Source: Ciceribacter lividus | GTDB lineage: Bacteria > Pseudomonadota > Alphaproteobacteria > Rhizobiales > Rhizobiaceae | Direction: 5' to 3' | DNA: 64,000 nt | NCBI RefSeq assembly: GCF_003337715.1 | Contig: NZ_QPIX01000017.1 | Span: 22,464-86,463, forward strand | Shown: piece after piece, positions 26,158-34,759 of the stretch | Position numbering within the stretch: position 1 is the first letter of the stretch | How the letters are laid out: each line of letters starts with the position of its first letter | The notes under the pieces: model-generated | Database searches by the model: none | Told to the model about the DNA's origin: nothing | Seen by the model: only the letters and a program-made list of their open reading frames with translations | Position numbers and translations under genes: made by a program

Positions 26158-27483
26158 ATGCCCGCGCCCCTGATGCTCGTCGAAACGACGCCAGAACTGC
26201 CGGAAACCGCCGACGCCGTGGTGATCGGCGCGGGGATCGTCGGGGTCTTTGCCGCCTATCATCTCGCCAAACGCGGACTGAAAGTCGCATTGCTCGAAAA
26301 GGGCCGCGTCGGTGCCGAGCAATCGAGCCGAAACTGGGGCTGGTGCCGACAGCAGAACCGCGACGCCCGCGAGCTCCCCATGGCAACGAAAAGCCTCGAC
26401 CTTTGGGAAGCGTTTGCGGCCGAAACCGGCGAGGACACCGGCTTTCGCCGCTGCGGCCTCCTTTATCTCAGCAACAGCGAGGAGGAACTCTCAGGCTGGG
26501 CGCGCTGGCGCGATTTCGCCCGTACCGTCGGTGTCACCACCCACATGCTCGACCAGGCTGCCGCGACCGTCAGGGCGGGGGCGACCGGAAGGGTCTGGAA
26601 AGGTGGTGTCTTTTCGCCGAGCGACGGTGTCGCCGATCCGGCAAGCGCCGCACCGGCGGTCGCCCGCGCCATCCTGAAACTCGGCGGCACTGTCCACCAG
26701 TCCTGTGCTGCGCGCGGCATCGAAACGGAAGGCGGTCGGCTCAGCGCCGTCGTCACGGAACGCGGAACGATCCGCACCAAGCTTGCCGTTCTTGCGGGCG
26801 GTGCCTGGGCATCCGCCTTCTGCCGTCAGCTCGACATTCGCTTTCCGCAGGCATCAATCCGTTCGTCGATCCTCTCGGTCGGACCTGGCGAAGGTGCCAT
26901 ACCGGACGCGCTGCACACCGCCGCGATCTCCGTCACCCGCCGCGGCGACGGTGGCCACACCCTTGCGATCAGCGGCCGCGGCCGGGTCGACCCCACTGCC
27001 CAGCAGCTCCGCTTCGCACCGCAATTCCTGCCGATGTTCCTGCGACGTTGGAAGAGTCTCGCCCCCGGCGGACTGGAAGGCATACGATCAGGCCACGAAA
27101 GCCTCGCACGCTGGCACCTCGACCGGCCGACGCCGATGGAAAAAATGCGTATCCTCGACCCTGCCTTCGACGAGGGAACGATCCGCCTCACCCACAAACG
27201 CGCGGTCGAACTGCTGCCGGCCCTTGAAGGCCGCGCTGTCACGGCGGCCTGGGCCGGCTACATCGACTCGACGCCGGACGGCGTGCCCGCCATCGGCGAA
27301 GTGACCGGGCTTCCCGGCTTCGTCCTTGCGGCCGGCTTCAGCGGCCATGGCTTCGGCATCGGCCCCGGGGCCGGCCACTTGATCGCCGATATCGTTACCG
27401 GCGACGAACCGATCGTCGACCCGAGGCCGTATCATCCCGACCGGTTCGGAAAGAGCTCGTGGGGTAAGGTCGCGGAGTTCTAA
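26158..27483 (+). CDS. FAD-dependent oxidoreductase of the DAO/DadA family (441 aa)
   Basis: An amino-acid or amine oxidase/dehydrogenase. The FAD-binding motif VVIGAGIVGVFAAYHLAKRG lies near residues 22-41, followed by KVALLEKGRVGAEQSSRNWG. The C-terminal FVLAAGFSGHGFGIGPGAG completes the FAD site. ATG 26158 is preferred over 26152 because AAGGAGAG is then seven bases upstream. It diverges from the Lrp-type regulator that probably controls it. Compared with the oxidase at 11057-12331 it is a different subgroup, closer to D-amino acid dehydrogenases. Substrate not determined. Confidence 0.87.
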   Translation: MPAPLMLVETTPELPETADAVVIGAGIVGVFAAYHLAKRGLKVALLEKGRVGAEQSSRNWGWCRQQNRDARELPMATKSLDLWEAFAAETGEDTGFRRCGLLYLSNSEEELSGWARWRDFARTVGVTTHMLDQAAATVRAGATGRVWKGGVFSPSDGVADPASAAPAVARAILKLGGTVHQSCAARGIETEGGRLSAVVTERGTIRTKLAVLAGGAWASAFCRQLDIRFPQASIRSSILSVGPGEGAIPDALHTAAISVTRRGDGGHTLAISGRGRVDPTAQQLRFAPQFLPMFLRRWKSLAPGGLEGIRSGHESLARWHLDRPTPMEKMRILDPAFDEGTIRLTHKRAVELLPALEGRAVTAAWAGYIDSTPDGVPAIGEVTGLPGFVLAAGFSGHGFGIGPGAGHLIADIVTGDEPIVDPRPYHPDRFGKSSWGKVAEF

Positions 27484-27512
27484 TTCATGCCCTCGGCTTG
27501 TGAGGTCGGTCA

Positions 27513-27540
27513 GCGCGGGCGCGCACCTTAAAGCCCGCGC
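27513..27540. terminator. Inverted repeat, first of two between convergent genes
   Basis: GCGCGGGC (27513-27520) and GCCCGCGC (27533-27540) form a perfect 8-bp stem with a 12-base loop, 30 bases after the oxidase stop. Probably a transcription-end structure. Confidence 0.45.
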
Positions 27541-27596
27541 CATCGTCATGCGCCCGGCAACTGGTCCCGCCGCCCTCCGGGCCGGCGCGGCTGGGG

Positions 27597-27625
27597 AAAC
27601 CCCGGCAGCCGTCACGCCGGGGTTT
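27597..27625. terminator. Bidirectional rho-independent terminator
   Basis: AAACCCCGGC (27597-27606) and GCCGGGGTTT (27616-27625) form a perfect 10-bp stem with a 9-base loop; each strand's hairpin ends in TTT. It lies between the convergent oxidase and methyltransferase genes. Confidence 0.7.
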
Positions 27626-27634
27626 CGGATGTCC

Positions 27635-28678
27635 TCACGTGCGGAGCTGCAGCGTGCCGTAGACGATGTTGCGGTTTTCGCCGAACCAGACCTGCGGCTC
27701 GACGGTGTTACGGTCGATGCTGGCGTTGACGATGCGCCACATGTCCGCCTCGTTGCGCCAGAGGAGTTCCCAGTTCATGAAGGTTTCCATGTAACCTTCG
27801 ACGCGGATACCCTCGGCGAAATTGGCAAACAGGAAGAGCCCGCCGGGCTTCAGCATCTGCAGGCACTTCTGCGTCAGCTTCACCGCGACGTTTTCCGCGA
27901 GGTAATCGTAGAGGCCGGCTGCATAAATGAAATCGAACTGTCCGAGCTTCTGCTTGCCGTTCAGAATGCTTCGGACCGAACCGTTCACGGCCTCCACGCA
28001 GGTTCCCTGGAAATTGCGGGCGACCGATCCGACACTCAGCGGATCCTGATCGAGCGCGATCCATCGCTTGAGCCGCTGCTCCCGCAACGCGACCGAGCGG
28101 TCGGCCTCGCGAAGATGTCCGGACGCTATGGTCAGGATCTCCGTTTCGGCGCCCCGCGCATCGGCGACCTGATCGACATATCGGGTCAGCAGGTCGCGGC
28201 GCTCGCGGACGGCGACCGACGACGAGGCATCCTTCGTGTAATCATAGAGAGCCTTGCCGGTCGGTGTGGCGGCGGCGATTTCGTCGGCGGCGTCCGGGTG
28301 TCCGTAGATGAAATCCAGAAGATGGGCGTCGCCGGAATATCCGCGCGGCTTCTCGAAGGACCAGCGTGTGAACGGGTCCTGAAGGAAGAACGCCGACACC
28401 GGATGGCGCTGCACCACCGGAACGAGTGCCTTCCAGACATTCGGATGGAATCGGGAGCGGATGTCGTGAAGAGCGCCGGCGACGTAATCGATGATGCTCC
28501 GCGGATCCTCGGCTCTCTCCGAACGCTGCCTTGCAAGCTCCAGCATCAAGGCAATCTCGCCGCGACCGATCGCGAGTTGTTCGTCGAAGTGCTCATAGTC
28601 TCCCGCCGCGGTTCCTCCAGCCATTGCGTCGGGTGTGATAAGGCTTTCGCCGTCGAGCACTATTTTCAACTGACTCAT
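27635..28678 (-). CDS. Class I SAM-dependent methyltransferase-like protein (347 aa)
   Basis: The N-terminal half (about residues 1-150) is helical and of unknown role, and includes PRGYSGDAHLLDFIY. The C-terminal half looks like a methyltransferase domain: TEILTIASGHLREADRS as the SAM-binding motif I, ALDQDPLSV as the acidic motif after strand 2, GQFDFIYAAGLYDYL and LKPGGLFLFANF. This two-part layout resembles proteins annotated as 3-hydroxypalmitate methyl ester biosynthesis factors. That is a family resemblance, not a demonstrated function. ATG 28678 (MSQLKIVL) removes a 49-residue unconserved extension. It diverges from the GGDEF-EAL gene across a 278-base AT-richer region. Confidence 0.72.
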   Translation of the reverse strand: MSQLKIVLDGESLITPDAMAGGTAAGDYEHFDEQLAIGRGEIALMLELARQRSERAEDPRSIIDYVAGALHDIRSRFHPNVWKALVPVVQRHPVSAFFLQDPFTRWSFEKPRGYSGDAHLLDFIYGHPDAADEIAAATPTGKALYDYTKDASSSVAVRERRDLLTRYVDQVADARGAETEILTIASGHLREADRSVALREQRLKRWIALDQDPLSVGSVARNFQGTCVEAVNGSVRSILNGKQKLGQFDFIYAAGLYDYLAENVAVKLTQKCLQMLKPGGLFLFANFAEGIRVEGYMETFMNWELLWRNEADMWRIVNASIDRNTVEPQVWFGENRNIVYGTLQLRT

Positions 28679-28782
28679 GCAGGCCCCGCTCCTTAACAAA
28701 GGTTTAACGATGCCCGGGAGAATGGCCTGATTTGCGACAACTTGTACAGTGCGAGAAATCATAAAAAGCCAGGGGGAAGGCG

Positions 28783-28799
28783 TGTACCGTTTTGGTACA
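28783..28799. promoter_or_regulatory. Dyad in the divergent methyltransferase / GGDEF-EAL region
   Basis: TGTACC (28783-28788), GTTTT spacer, GGTACA (28794-28799). The surrounding 28679-28956 region is clearly lower in GC than its flanks and holds no gene, so it probably carries both promoters. The protein that might bind is unknown. Confidence 0.35.
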
Positions 28800-28956
28800 A
28801 GAACACATTTTAACTCAATGTTCACGCATACGTTTTACTCTGTAGTGATGACTTGGGGAATACAGCCTGTCACCTTGCATTAGAATGTGATTAAACCGCA
28901 CTTCACGAGACTATGCGCAGCCGCGCGCTCATGATCTGCACAAGCTGCAGGAGACT

Positions 28957-30963
28957 GTGAGAAGGGGCATGAGGCACACCTGGACTGGTGCTATCGAAGA
29001 GGATCGGCAGGACGCCCCAAGCCTGCCGTCGGAGGCCGAACTGCGGCAACTCTATCGCACCGAGGGCGAAGAAGCGCGCAGAACCGCCGTGAGGCAGGGT
29101 TTCTGGGTGGCAGTCATCGTGTATCTCACCTTTGCCGTCCCCGACATCATTCTGATCCCTGACGTTGCCGACTATACGATCGCTGCCCGCATCGCGGTCG
29201 GGATCAGCGCGCTCGCCCTCTTCGAGGTGCAGCGACTGATGAATGTCGCAACCGAATGGCTCGACCGCACCTGCGCCTTCGCGGTGGTGCTCGGATATAT
29301 CGGCTGGATGCTTCCGGCGCTCATGACGAGCCATACCGAAGCGATCTCCTATTACATGATCTTCGGCGCGATCTTCATGATGGGAGAGAATCTCTTCTTC
29401 AGCTTTCGCTTCAGCCTGTCGCTGGCGGCCTCCGGAGCCATTCTCGTCGCTTTTCTGTTGTCGCTCGCAAGCTTCCGGCCCGAAGGCGCCTACGCCTTTG
29501 CCTTTGCGCTCTTCTACGTGTCCTGCTTCGTCTTCACGTCCTACGTGAACTGGAAGCTCAACGAGGAGCGCTACAACGTCTTCGTCAACGCGCTCGAGGC
29601 GCGTATCCAGCACAAGTCGGCGTCGGATCGCGGCGAGGCGCTGCTGAAGCTCTCCTACACCGATCCGCTCACCGGGCTCGACAACCGGCGTGCCGTCGAC
29701 CTGCAATTGCGCAAACACTGGAACATGTGGCGGGTCTACGGCGACGACTTCGCCGTTCTCCTGATCGACGTCGATTTCTTCAAGCTGTACAACGACCGCT
29801 ACGGTCACCAGAATGGCGACGGTAGTCTCCGTCTCGTGGCGGACGCCCTCCGCAATCTCGTCGAGCCGTTCGGCGGCACTGTCGGACGATATGGCGGCGA
29901 GGAGTTCATTGCCATCGTTCGCTCCAACAGCATCGCTCGTGTCGAGGAGCTTTCGAATGCGATCTGCCGCACGGTCGAGGAACTGGCGATAGAGCACGAT
30001 CAGCGACCGGACGGCATCGAGGTCGTCACCGCGAGCGTCGGCGCGACGTTCACCGGCGCCACCATCGCAACGAAGCTCGAAATGCTCGTCCGGGAAGCGG
30101 ACCGCGCGCTCTACGGGGCAAAGGCCGGAGGACGTCACTGCGCCAAGGTCTTCGATCCCAACGACCCGCTGATCAGCGACGAGAGCGAAGGCATTTCCGC
30201 CCTCCTGAACATTGCCATCGGTCGCAATCTCGTCTCGCTCGTCTACCAGCCGATCAGGGATTCCGAGACCGGTGAACTGGTCGCCGCCGAAGCGCTCATG
30301 CGGCTCAACGGGCTGAACGGCACGCCGATCCTGCCGAGCTCCTTCATTCCGATCGCGGAGCGGACGGGTGCGATACACGACCTCGGCCTGTGGGCGATCC
30401 GCACCGCATGCGAGGAAATGCTTGCGCCGAACAAGGTCGACCTGGTGAGCGTCAACGTCTCGCCCGTCCAGCTGCGGGCGCCGGGCTTCGCCGCCTCGGT
30501 CGCCGAAATTCTCGCCCGCAGCGGCGTCTCGGGCAATCGCCTCGCCCTCGAGGTCACGGAGGGGCTGGCGATGGAACTCCATTCCTATGTCACCACGAGC
30601 ATCTCCGAACTCAAGGCCCTCGGCGTCAGGCTGTGGCTGGACGACTTCGGAACGGGACATGCGGGCCTCTCCTGGCTTCGCGCCGTGGACTTCCACACGG
30701 TCAAGATCGACCGTTCCTTCCTGCATGCGGCGGATAACGCCGAGGGGCGGGCGATGCTCGAAGACATGGTGACGCTCATCCGCAACCGCGGTTCCGGCAT
30801 CCTGATCGAGGGCGTCGAAACGGAGGATCAGGCTACGCTGGCACGGGACCTCGGCATCGCCCTCATACAAGGATACCATATCGGCCGCCCGGCACCGGCC
30901 TTACAGTTTGCTGCCGGCAACGCCGAAGGTGACGGCAGGAAGCGGCGCGCGAAGCGCGCCTGA
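28957..30963 (+). CDS. Membrane-bound GGDEF-EAL protein, c-di-GMP turnover (668 aa)
   Basis: An inner-membrane bifunctional signalling protein. Six hydrophobic helices lie between about residues 48 and 200, probably sensing through the membrane. The GGDEF domain spans about 225-400. It has DPLTGLDNRRAVD, DVDFFKLYNDRYGH and the active-site RYGGEEF at 311-317, so cyclase activity is possible. No RxxD inhibitory site precedes it. The EAL domain spans about 415-655. It has AAEALMRLN (EAL at 445-447), NVSPVQLR, DDFGTGHAGLSWL, VKIDRSFL and EGVETEDQ, so phosphodiesterase residues are also present. GTG 28957 is used with AGGAG nearby; ATG 28969 is an alternative. Such proteins set the sessile-motile balance; its signal is unknown. 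Confidence 0.9.
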   Translation: MRRGMRHTWTGAIEEDRQDAPSLPSEAELRQLYRTEGEEARRTAVRQGFWVAVIVYLTFAVPDIILIPDVADYTIAARIAVGISALALFEVQRLMNVATEWLDRTCAFAVVLGYIGWMLPALMTSHTEAISYYMIFGAIFMMGENLFFSFRFSLSLAASGAILVAFLLSLASFRPEGAYAFAFALFYVSCFVFTSYVNWKLNEERYNVFVNALEARIQHKSASDRGEALLKLSYTDPLTGLDNRRAVDLQLRKHWNMWRVYGDDFAVLLIDVDFFKLYNDRYGHQNGDGSLRLVADALRNLVEPFGGTVGRYGGEEFIAIVRSNSIARVEELSNAICRTVEELAIEHDQRPDGIEVVTASVGATFTGATIATKLEMLVREADRALYGAKAGGRHCAKVFDPNDPLISDESEGISALLNIAIGRNLVSLVYQPIRDSETGELVAAEALMRLNGLNGTPILPSSFIPIAERTGAIHDLGLWAIRTACEEMLAPNKVDLVSVNVSPVQLRAPGFAASVAEILARSGVSGNRLALEVTEGLAMELHSYVTTSISELKALGVRLWLDDFGTGHAGLSWLRAVDFHTVKIDRSFLHAADNAEGRAMLEDMVTLIRNRGSGILIEGVETEDQATLARDLGIALIQGYHIGRPAPALQFAAGNAEGDGRKRRAKRA

Positions 30964-31007
30964 TGAACAAACCATCGTGCCGGCGAAGCTGACCGGCTCT
31001 CCGCCCG

Positions 31008-31910
31008 TCAGTCGTGCTCCTTCAGGAAGTCCGAGACGACGGCAAGGCACAGCGCCTTCTCTTCCACATGGGGCATGTGGCTCGATTGTTCGAACACGGC
31101 CCAGCGACATCCCGGCACCCGTTCGACATACGGTCGGACGACCTCGGGTGTCGCCTCGTCGAAGCGGCCCGAGATCAGCAATGTCGGGGCGGCAATCGAC
31201 GGCAGCCTGTCCTCGATCGTCCAGTCCTTCATGGTTCCGATCACATGGAACTCGGTCGGGCCGTTCATGTTGCGATAGACGGTATTGTCCTCGTCCATGA
31301 TCGCGAAGGTGCGCGCCACCTCCTCCGGCCAGGGAACAACGCGGCAGACGTGACGGTCATAGAACACCCGCGAGGCTGCTACATATTCCGGATCGGTGAT
31401 GGTTCCGGCCTGCTCATGGCGCAGCAGCGTCGCCTGCACCTCGGCCGGCAGCTCCTCCCTGAGCCGGTTCGCCTCCGCCACCCAGGTCTTCATGTTGGCG
31501 GGCGAGTTCGCGATGACGAGTGCCTTCAATCCCCCAGGCCGGCGTACGGCATGCTCTGCGCCGAGCATGCCGCCCCAGGACTGGCCGAGAAAGGCATAGC
31601 GATCCTGGATGCCGAGATGCTTCAGCAGGCAGTCGAGCTCCTCCAGAAAGAGAGGCACGGTCCAGAAATCCTCGCCCTTCTCTGGCAGGCGCGTGGAATT
31701 GCCGTTGCCGAGCTGGTCGTAGTGTATCACGACGCGCCCGTCGATCTCGGTGATCCCCTTGAAGGAATCGACGTAGTCGTGGGTGCAGCCGGGTCCGCCA
31801 TGCGCAACGACCAAAGGCAACCTGCCGGACGACAGGGTTCCCGTGACGCGATACCAGGTGCGATACTCCCGGAAAGGCGAAAAGCCCTCGCGCGATGCGA
31901 TGTCAGGCAT
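31008..31910 (-). CDS. Alpha/beta hydrolase, proline iminopeptidase family (300 aa)
   Basis: A serine hydrolase of the prolyl-aminopeptidase type. HGGPG at 37-41 forms the oxyanion hole. GQSWGG at 109-114 contains nucleophile Ser111. [10 protein letters not shown] supplies the catalytic Asp region, and SSHMPHVEE near the C-terminus supplies the His. The start at 31910 follows AAGGAG. It lies just downstream of the LuxR-solo gene on the same strand, with a lux-box-like dyad 62 bases ahead of its start. In plant-responsive LuxR systems the adjacent pip gene is the classic target. It may cleave an N-terminal proline or amide from the imported signal or peptide. Confidence 0.9.
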   Translation of the reverse strand: MPDIASREGFSPFREYRTWYRVTGTLSSGRLPLVVAHGGPGCTHDYVDSFKGITEIDGRVVIHYDQLGNGNSTRLPEKGEDFWTVPLFLEELDCLLKHLGIQDRYAFLGQSWGGMLGAEHAVRRPGGLKALVIANSPANMKTWVAEANRLREELPAEVQATLLRHEQAGTITDPEYVAASRVFYDRHVCRVVPWPEEVARTFAIMDEDNTVYRNMNGPTEFHVIGTMKDWTIEDRLPSIAAPTLLISGRFDEATPEVVRPYVERVPGCRWAVFEQSSHMPHVEEKALCLAVVSDFLKEHD

Positions 31911-31971
31911 GAAGATCTCCTTGGGTCAGATTCAAGGAGACAACCATATCGGCCGGATCGGGGCCGGTGCA

Positions 31972-31989
31972 CCTATCACAACTTATAGG
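31972..31989. promoter_or_regulatory. lux-box-like dyad upstream of the first pip gene
   Basis: CCTATCACAACTTATAGG, with arms CCTAT/ATAGG and the CT-N12-AG spacing typical of lux boxes. It overlaps the last codons of the luxR gene and shares 14 of its 16 core bases with the dyad at 32781-32810. Confidence 0.65.
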
Positions 31990-32758
31990 GCACGTCGCCG
32001 TCGAGCAGCCGGTACTGCGCGGCGCGCACGACGGCCTGGGTCCGGTTCTTCGCGCCGAGCTTCTTCGCCGCTGCGTTCAGGTGCATGACGACCGTCGGGA
32101 CGGAGCGGTCGATGATCCTCGATATCTCCTTCGCGGAAAGACCGTACGAGGAGTAACGCAGGCATTCGCGTTCCCGCTCGGTGAGCCGGATGCGGGACGC
32201 ATTCAGCACGTCGCGATCGAAAAGTGTGTAGGCAGCCTCGTGAAAGACCTGCGCCAGCAGGCTGAAATCCGCGATGGCACGCATGGCGTCTCGTTCGAAA
32301 TCCCGTCTTGCGCCGTGGCGTATCCCCGTCACCGTCGCGTAATCGCCTCGCGGCATGTGAATGGGAACGGTCACGCCCGCCGTCATGCCATGGTCGTGCA
32401 GGAAGTCGCTCACCGGCTTGGTCTCTTCCGTCAGGAAGCGCCTTATCTTCGTTTCGGCGTCGGGATCGTAGTTCCAGAAGAAGGGGACAGAGGTCTGCAT
32501 GGCCAGCCGCTGAACCGGATCAATGCGGAAATACTGCTGTCCGTACCAGCAGTCATGCATCTCGTCGCAGACATTGCGCAGCTTCAGCAGCGACGGCAGC
32601 ATCATCTGCCCGCCGATGTCGAGGGCGCCCGGCGTGTAGTCGTAGATCAGCGCGTCGAAACCGAGACGCTGCATCGTGACGAACGCCTCGTCTATGCGTC
32701 CGTCCAGAGTGTCCCGGGCGTCGAAACGTCGGCCGATCGTGTTGATTTCCTCGAGCAT
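31976..32758 (-). CDS. LuxR-family solo regulator, plant-responsive OryR/PipR type (260 aa)
   Basis: A ligand-dependent DNA-binding regulator with an N-terminal autoinducer-binding domain (about residues 15-170) and a C-terminal LuxR helix-turn-helix (about 190-250: RLTERERECLRY, GLSAKEISRIIDRSV, LNAAAKKLGAKNRTQAV). Counting from the invariant Asp-Pro (80-81; TraR D70-P71), the TraR W57 position is Met67 and the Y61 position is Trp71. Trp95 (W85) and Gly124 (G113) remain. Met and Trp at these two sites mark solos answering plant compounds instead of acyl-homoserine lactones. No LuxI gene is in the window. ATG 32758 has GGAGGG upstream. It sits between two pip-type genes. Confidence 0.9.
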   Translation of the reverse strand: MLEEINTIGRRFDARDTLDGRIDEAFVTMQRLGFDALIYDYTPGALDIGGQMMLPSLLKLRNVCDEMHDCWYGQQYFRIDPVQRLAMQTSVPFFWNYDPDAETKIRRFLTEETKPVSDFLHDHGMTAGVTVPIHMPRGDYATVTGIRHGARRDFERDAMRAIADFSLLAQVFHEAAYTLFDRDVLNASRIRLTERERECLRYSSYGLSAKEISRIIDRSVPTVVMHLNAAAKKLGAKNRTQAVVRAAQYRLLDGDVPYKL

Positions 32759-32780
32759 GACACCCTCCGGCAAGACGTCG

Positions 32781-32810
32781 GCACCCCCTATCACTTCTTA
32801 TAGCTGGTGC
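32781..32810. promoter_or_regulatory. lux-box-like dyad in the luxR / pip2 divergent region
   Basis: A 30-base imperfect dyad: GCACC-N2-CTAT-N8-ATAG-N2-GGTGC. Its 16-base core CTATCACTTCTTATAG has CT-N12-AG spacing and matches 14 of 16 bases of the core at 31973-31988. It lies 22 bases from the luxR start and 73 from the pip2 start, so it can serve either promoter. Confidence 0.65.
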
Positions 32811-32883
32811 GGACGGGACAATACGCTAAAAATTAGCCATGCATATTTTTTGGTCAAGGCAAATCCCGACGGAGGAAGTGTGA

Positions 32884-33774
32884 ATGTGGCGTGAGATCGC
32901 CCCGGACGACCGTGTCGAAATCGAGGTCGACGGCTTCCGGGTCGTTGCCTACAGCTTCGGGCGGGGCGATGAAACGGTCTTCTGCCTGAACGGTGGACCG
33001 GGGCTCGCCTGCGATTACCTCCGCGAGGCTCATTCCTGCCTCGTCGATCATGGCTACCGTGTCGTCGCCTTCGACCAGCTCGGCACCGGCGCCTCCGACC
33101 GGCCGACCGACCCGGCCCTCTGGACCATCGGGCGCTATGTAGAAGAAACGGAAACGGTCCGACGCGTCATGGGGCTCGGCGCGGTGCATCTGCTCGGCCA
33201 TTCCTGGGGCGGCTGGCTTGCGATCGACTACGCGCTGACCCACCCGCAGAACATCAGGACGTTGATCCTCGAGGATACCGTCGCCGACATGCCGCATCTG
33301 GCGCTGGAACTGGAAAGGCTTCGAAGTGCGCTCGGTTCGGAGACGGTCGCGATGATGCAGAAGCACGAGGCGCAGGGCACGACCGACCACCCGGAATATA
33401 TGGCGGCGATCACCCTCCTCAACTATCGACACGTCTGCCGGCTGCCCGAGTGGCCCGCACCCGTCCGCCGCTCGCTCTCCGACTGGAACATGGGACCTTA
33501 CACCACCATGCAGGGGCCGAACGAGTTTCTCTACACCGGCAATCTGAAAGACTGGAACAGGATACCCGATCTGCCGAAGATCGACGTGCCGGTCCTCATC
33601 ACGGTCGGCGAACACGACGAACTGACACCGGCCTGCGCAATGCGGATGAAGGGCGCGCTGCGGAATGCGGAGATCCACGTCTTGCGCAACGCCAGTCACA
33701 TGCCCTTCTACGAAAACCCAGCAGACTATTACCCCGCGCTGACGGGCTTCCTGGCGCGCCACAGGATAAACTGA
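32884..33774 (+). CDS. Second proline iminopeptidase-family alpha/beta hydrolase (296 aa)
   Basis: NGGPG at 36-40 replaces the usual HGGPG oxyanion motif. GHSWGG at 105-110 contains nucleophile Ser107. VGEHDELTPA supplies the Asp and NASHMPFYEN the His. The insertion and cap region (YMAAITLLNYRHVCRLPEWP) is similar in layout to the hydrolase at 31008-31910, so the two are diverged paralogues flanking the LuxR gene. The start follows GGAGGAAG. It heads a run of five genes, ending 46 bases before the first permease, which ties peptide-like hydrolysis to peptide-type import. Confidence 0.9.
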   Translation: MWREIAPDDRVEIEVDGFRVVAYSFGRGDETVFCLNGGPGLACDYLREAHSCLVDHGYRVVAFDQLGTGASDRPTDPALWTIGRYVEETETVRRVMGLGAVHLLGHSWGGWLAIDYALTHPQNIRTLILEDTVADMPHLALELERLRSALGSETVAMMQKHEAQGTTDHPEYMAAITLLNYRHVCRLPEWPAPVRRSLSDWNMGPYTTMQGPNEFLYTGNLKDWNRIPDLPKIDVPVLITVGEHDELTPACAMRMKGALRNAEIHVLRNASHMPFYENPADYYPALTGFLARHRIN

Positions 33775-33820
33775 TGCCCGTTCACGCAGACAGCGCAGCC
33801 TAGAGGACGATCGGCCGACC

Positions 33821-34759
33821 ATGCATCGCTACAGATTTGTTCTCTACCGTCCCCTCCAGTTCCTGCCCGTCCTGTTCGGGATCAGTCTAATCACCTTCGT
33901 TCTGGTCCGGATGATCCCGGGTGATCCCGCGCGGGTGATCCTCGGCACCAAGGCCACACCGGCGGCGATCGCGAAGATCCGCGCGCAATACGGCCTCGAT
34001 GAGCCGATCTGGCTGCAGTATTTCTACTTCCTGCGGAACCTGGCTCAGGGGGAGATGGGCAAGTCGATCCTCTACAAGATCGACGTGCTGAAACTGATCG
34101 TCACGCGGATCGAACCGACCCTGATGCTGGTCGTCACCAGCGTCGTCCTGTCGGTCGTGATCGCGGTCCCCATGGCCGCGATTGCCGCCAGACGCCGGGG
34201 CCGGCTGCCCGACCATGCGGTCCGGCTGGTCTCGACGATGGGCATCGGCTTTCCTCCCTTCTGGCTGGGACTGATGCTCATGATCCTCTTCAGCGTGAAG
34301 CTCGATCTCCTGCCGGTGTCGGGCTACGGGCAAGGCTTCGGCGAAAAGCTCGCCCACCTTGCCCTGCCGAGCCTCACCGTGGCTCTCTCGCTCTCGGCCG
34401 TCGTCGCCCGAAGTCTCAGGGCCGCGATGGTGGAAGGGCTGAAGTCCGACGTCGCGACCGCTGCCCGCGCCCGGGGCATGCCGGAGAACGTGGTCTTCTG
34501 GAGACACGTCCTGCCGAACGCCCTCGTCCCGACGATCAATCTGCTTGCCGTCAACACCGGCTGGCTGATCGGCGGAACCGTCGTGGTCGAGAGCGTCTTT
34601 GCCCTTCCCGGCATGGGGCAGCTGCTCGTGCGGGCCATCTTCTCGCGAGACTACATGGTCGTGCAGGGCGTCGCCATGGTGTTCGCCTGCGCGACGGTTC
34701 TCGTCAACTTCCTGGCGGACATTGCGACCGTCGCCGCCGATCCGAGGGTGAAACTGTGA
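33821..34759 (+). CDS. Peptide-type ABC transporter permease, DppB-like (312 aa)
   Basis: An inner-membrane subunit of the importer linked to the LuxR solo. The N-terminal helix FLPVLFGISLITFVLVRMIPGDPAR is standard (cited in part: ISLITFVLV, IPGDPAR), followed by AIAKIRAQYGLDEPIWLQY. The coupling loop is ATAARARGMPENVVFWRHVLPN. The C-terminus ends with LADIATVAADPRVKL, as DppB proteins do. Its stop overlaps the GTG start of the next permease (GTGA). Confidence 0.92.
   Translation: MHRYRFVLYRPLQFLPVLFGISLITFVLVRMIPGDPARVILGTKATPAAIAKIRAQYGLDEPIWLQYFYFLRNLAQGEMGKSILYKIDVLKLIVTRIEPTLMLVVTSVVLSVVIAVPMAAIAARRRGRLPDHAVRLVSTMGIGFPPFWLGLMLMILFSVKLDLLPVSGYGQGFGEKLAHLALPSLTVALSLSAVVARSLRAAMVEGLKSDVATAARARGMPENVVFWRHVLPNALVPTINLLAVNTGWLIGGTVVVESVFALPGMGQLLVRAIFSRDYMVVQGVAMVFACATVLVNFLADIATVAADPRVKL

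Noticed and set aside
28903..30879. Long minus-strand open frame opposite the GGDEF-EAL gene
   Set aside because: No motifs or ribosome site; the plus strand carries full catalytic signatures.
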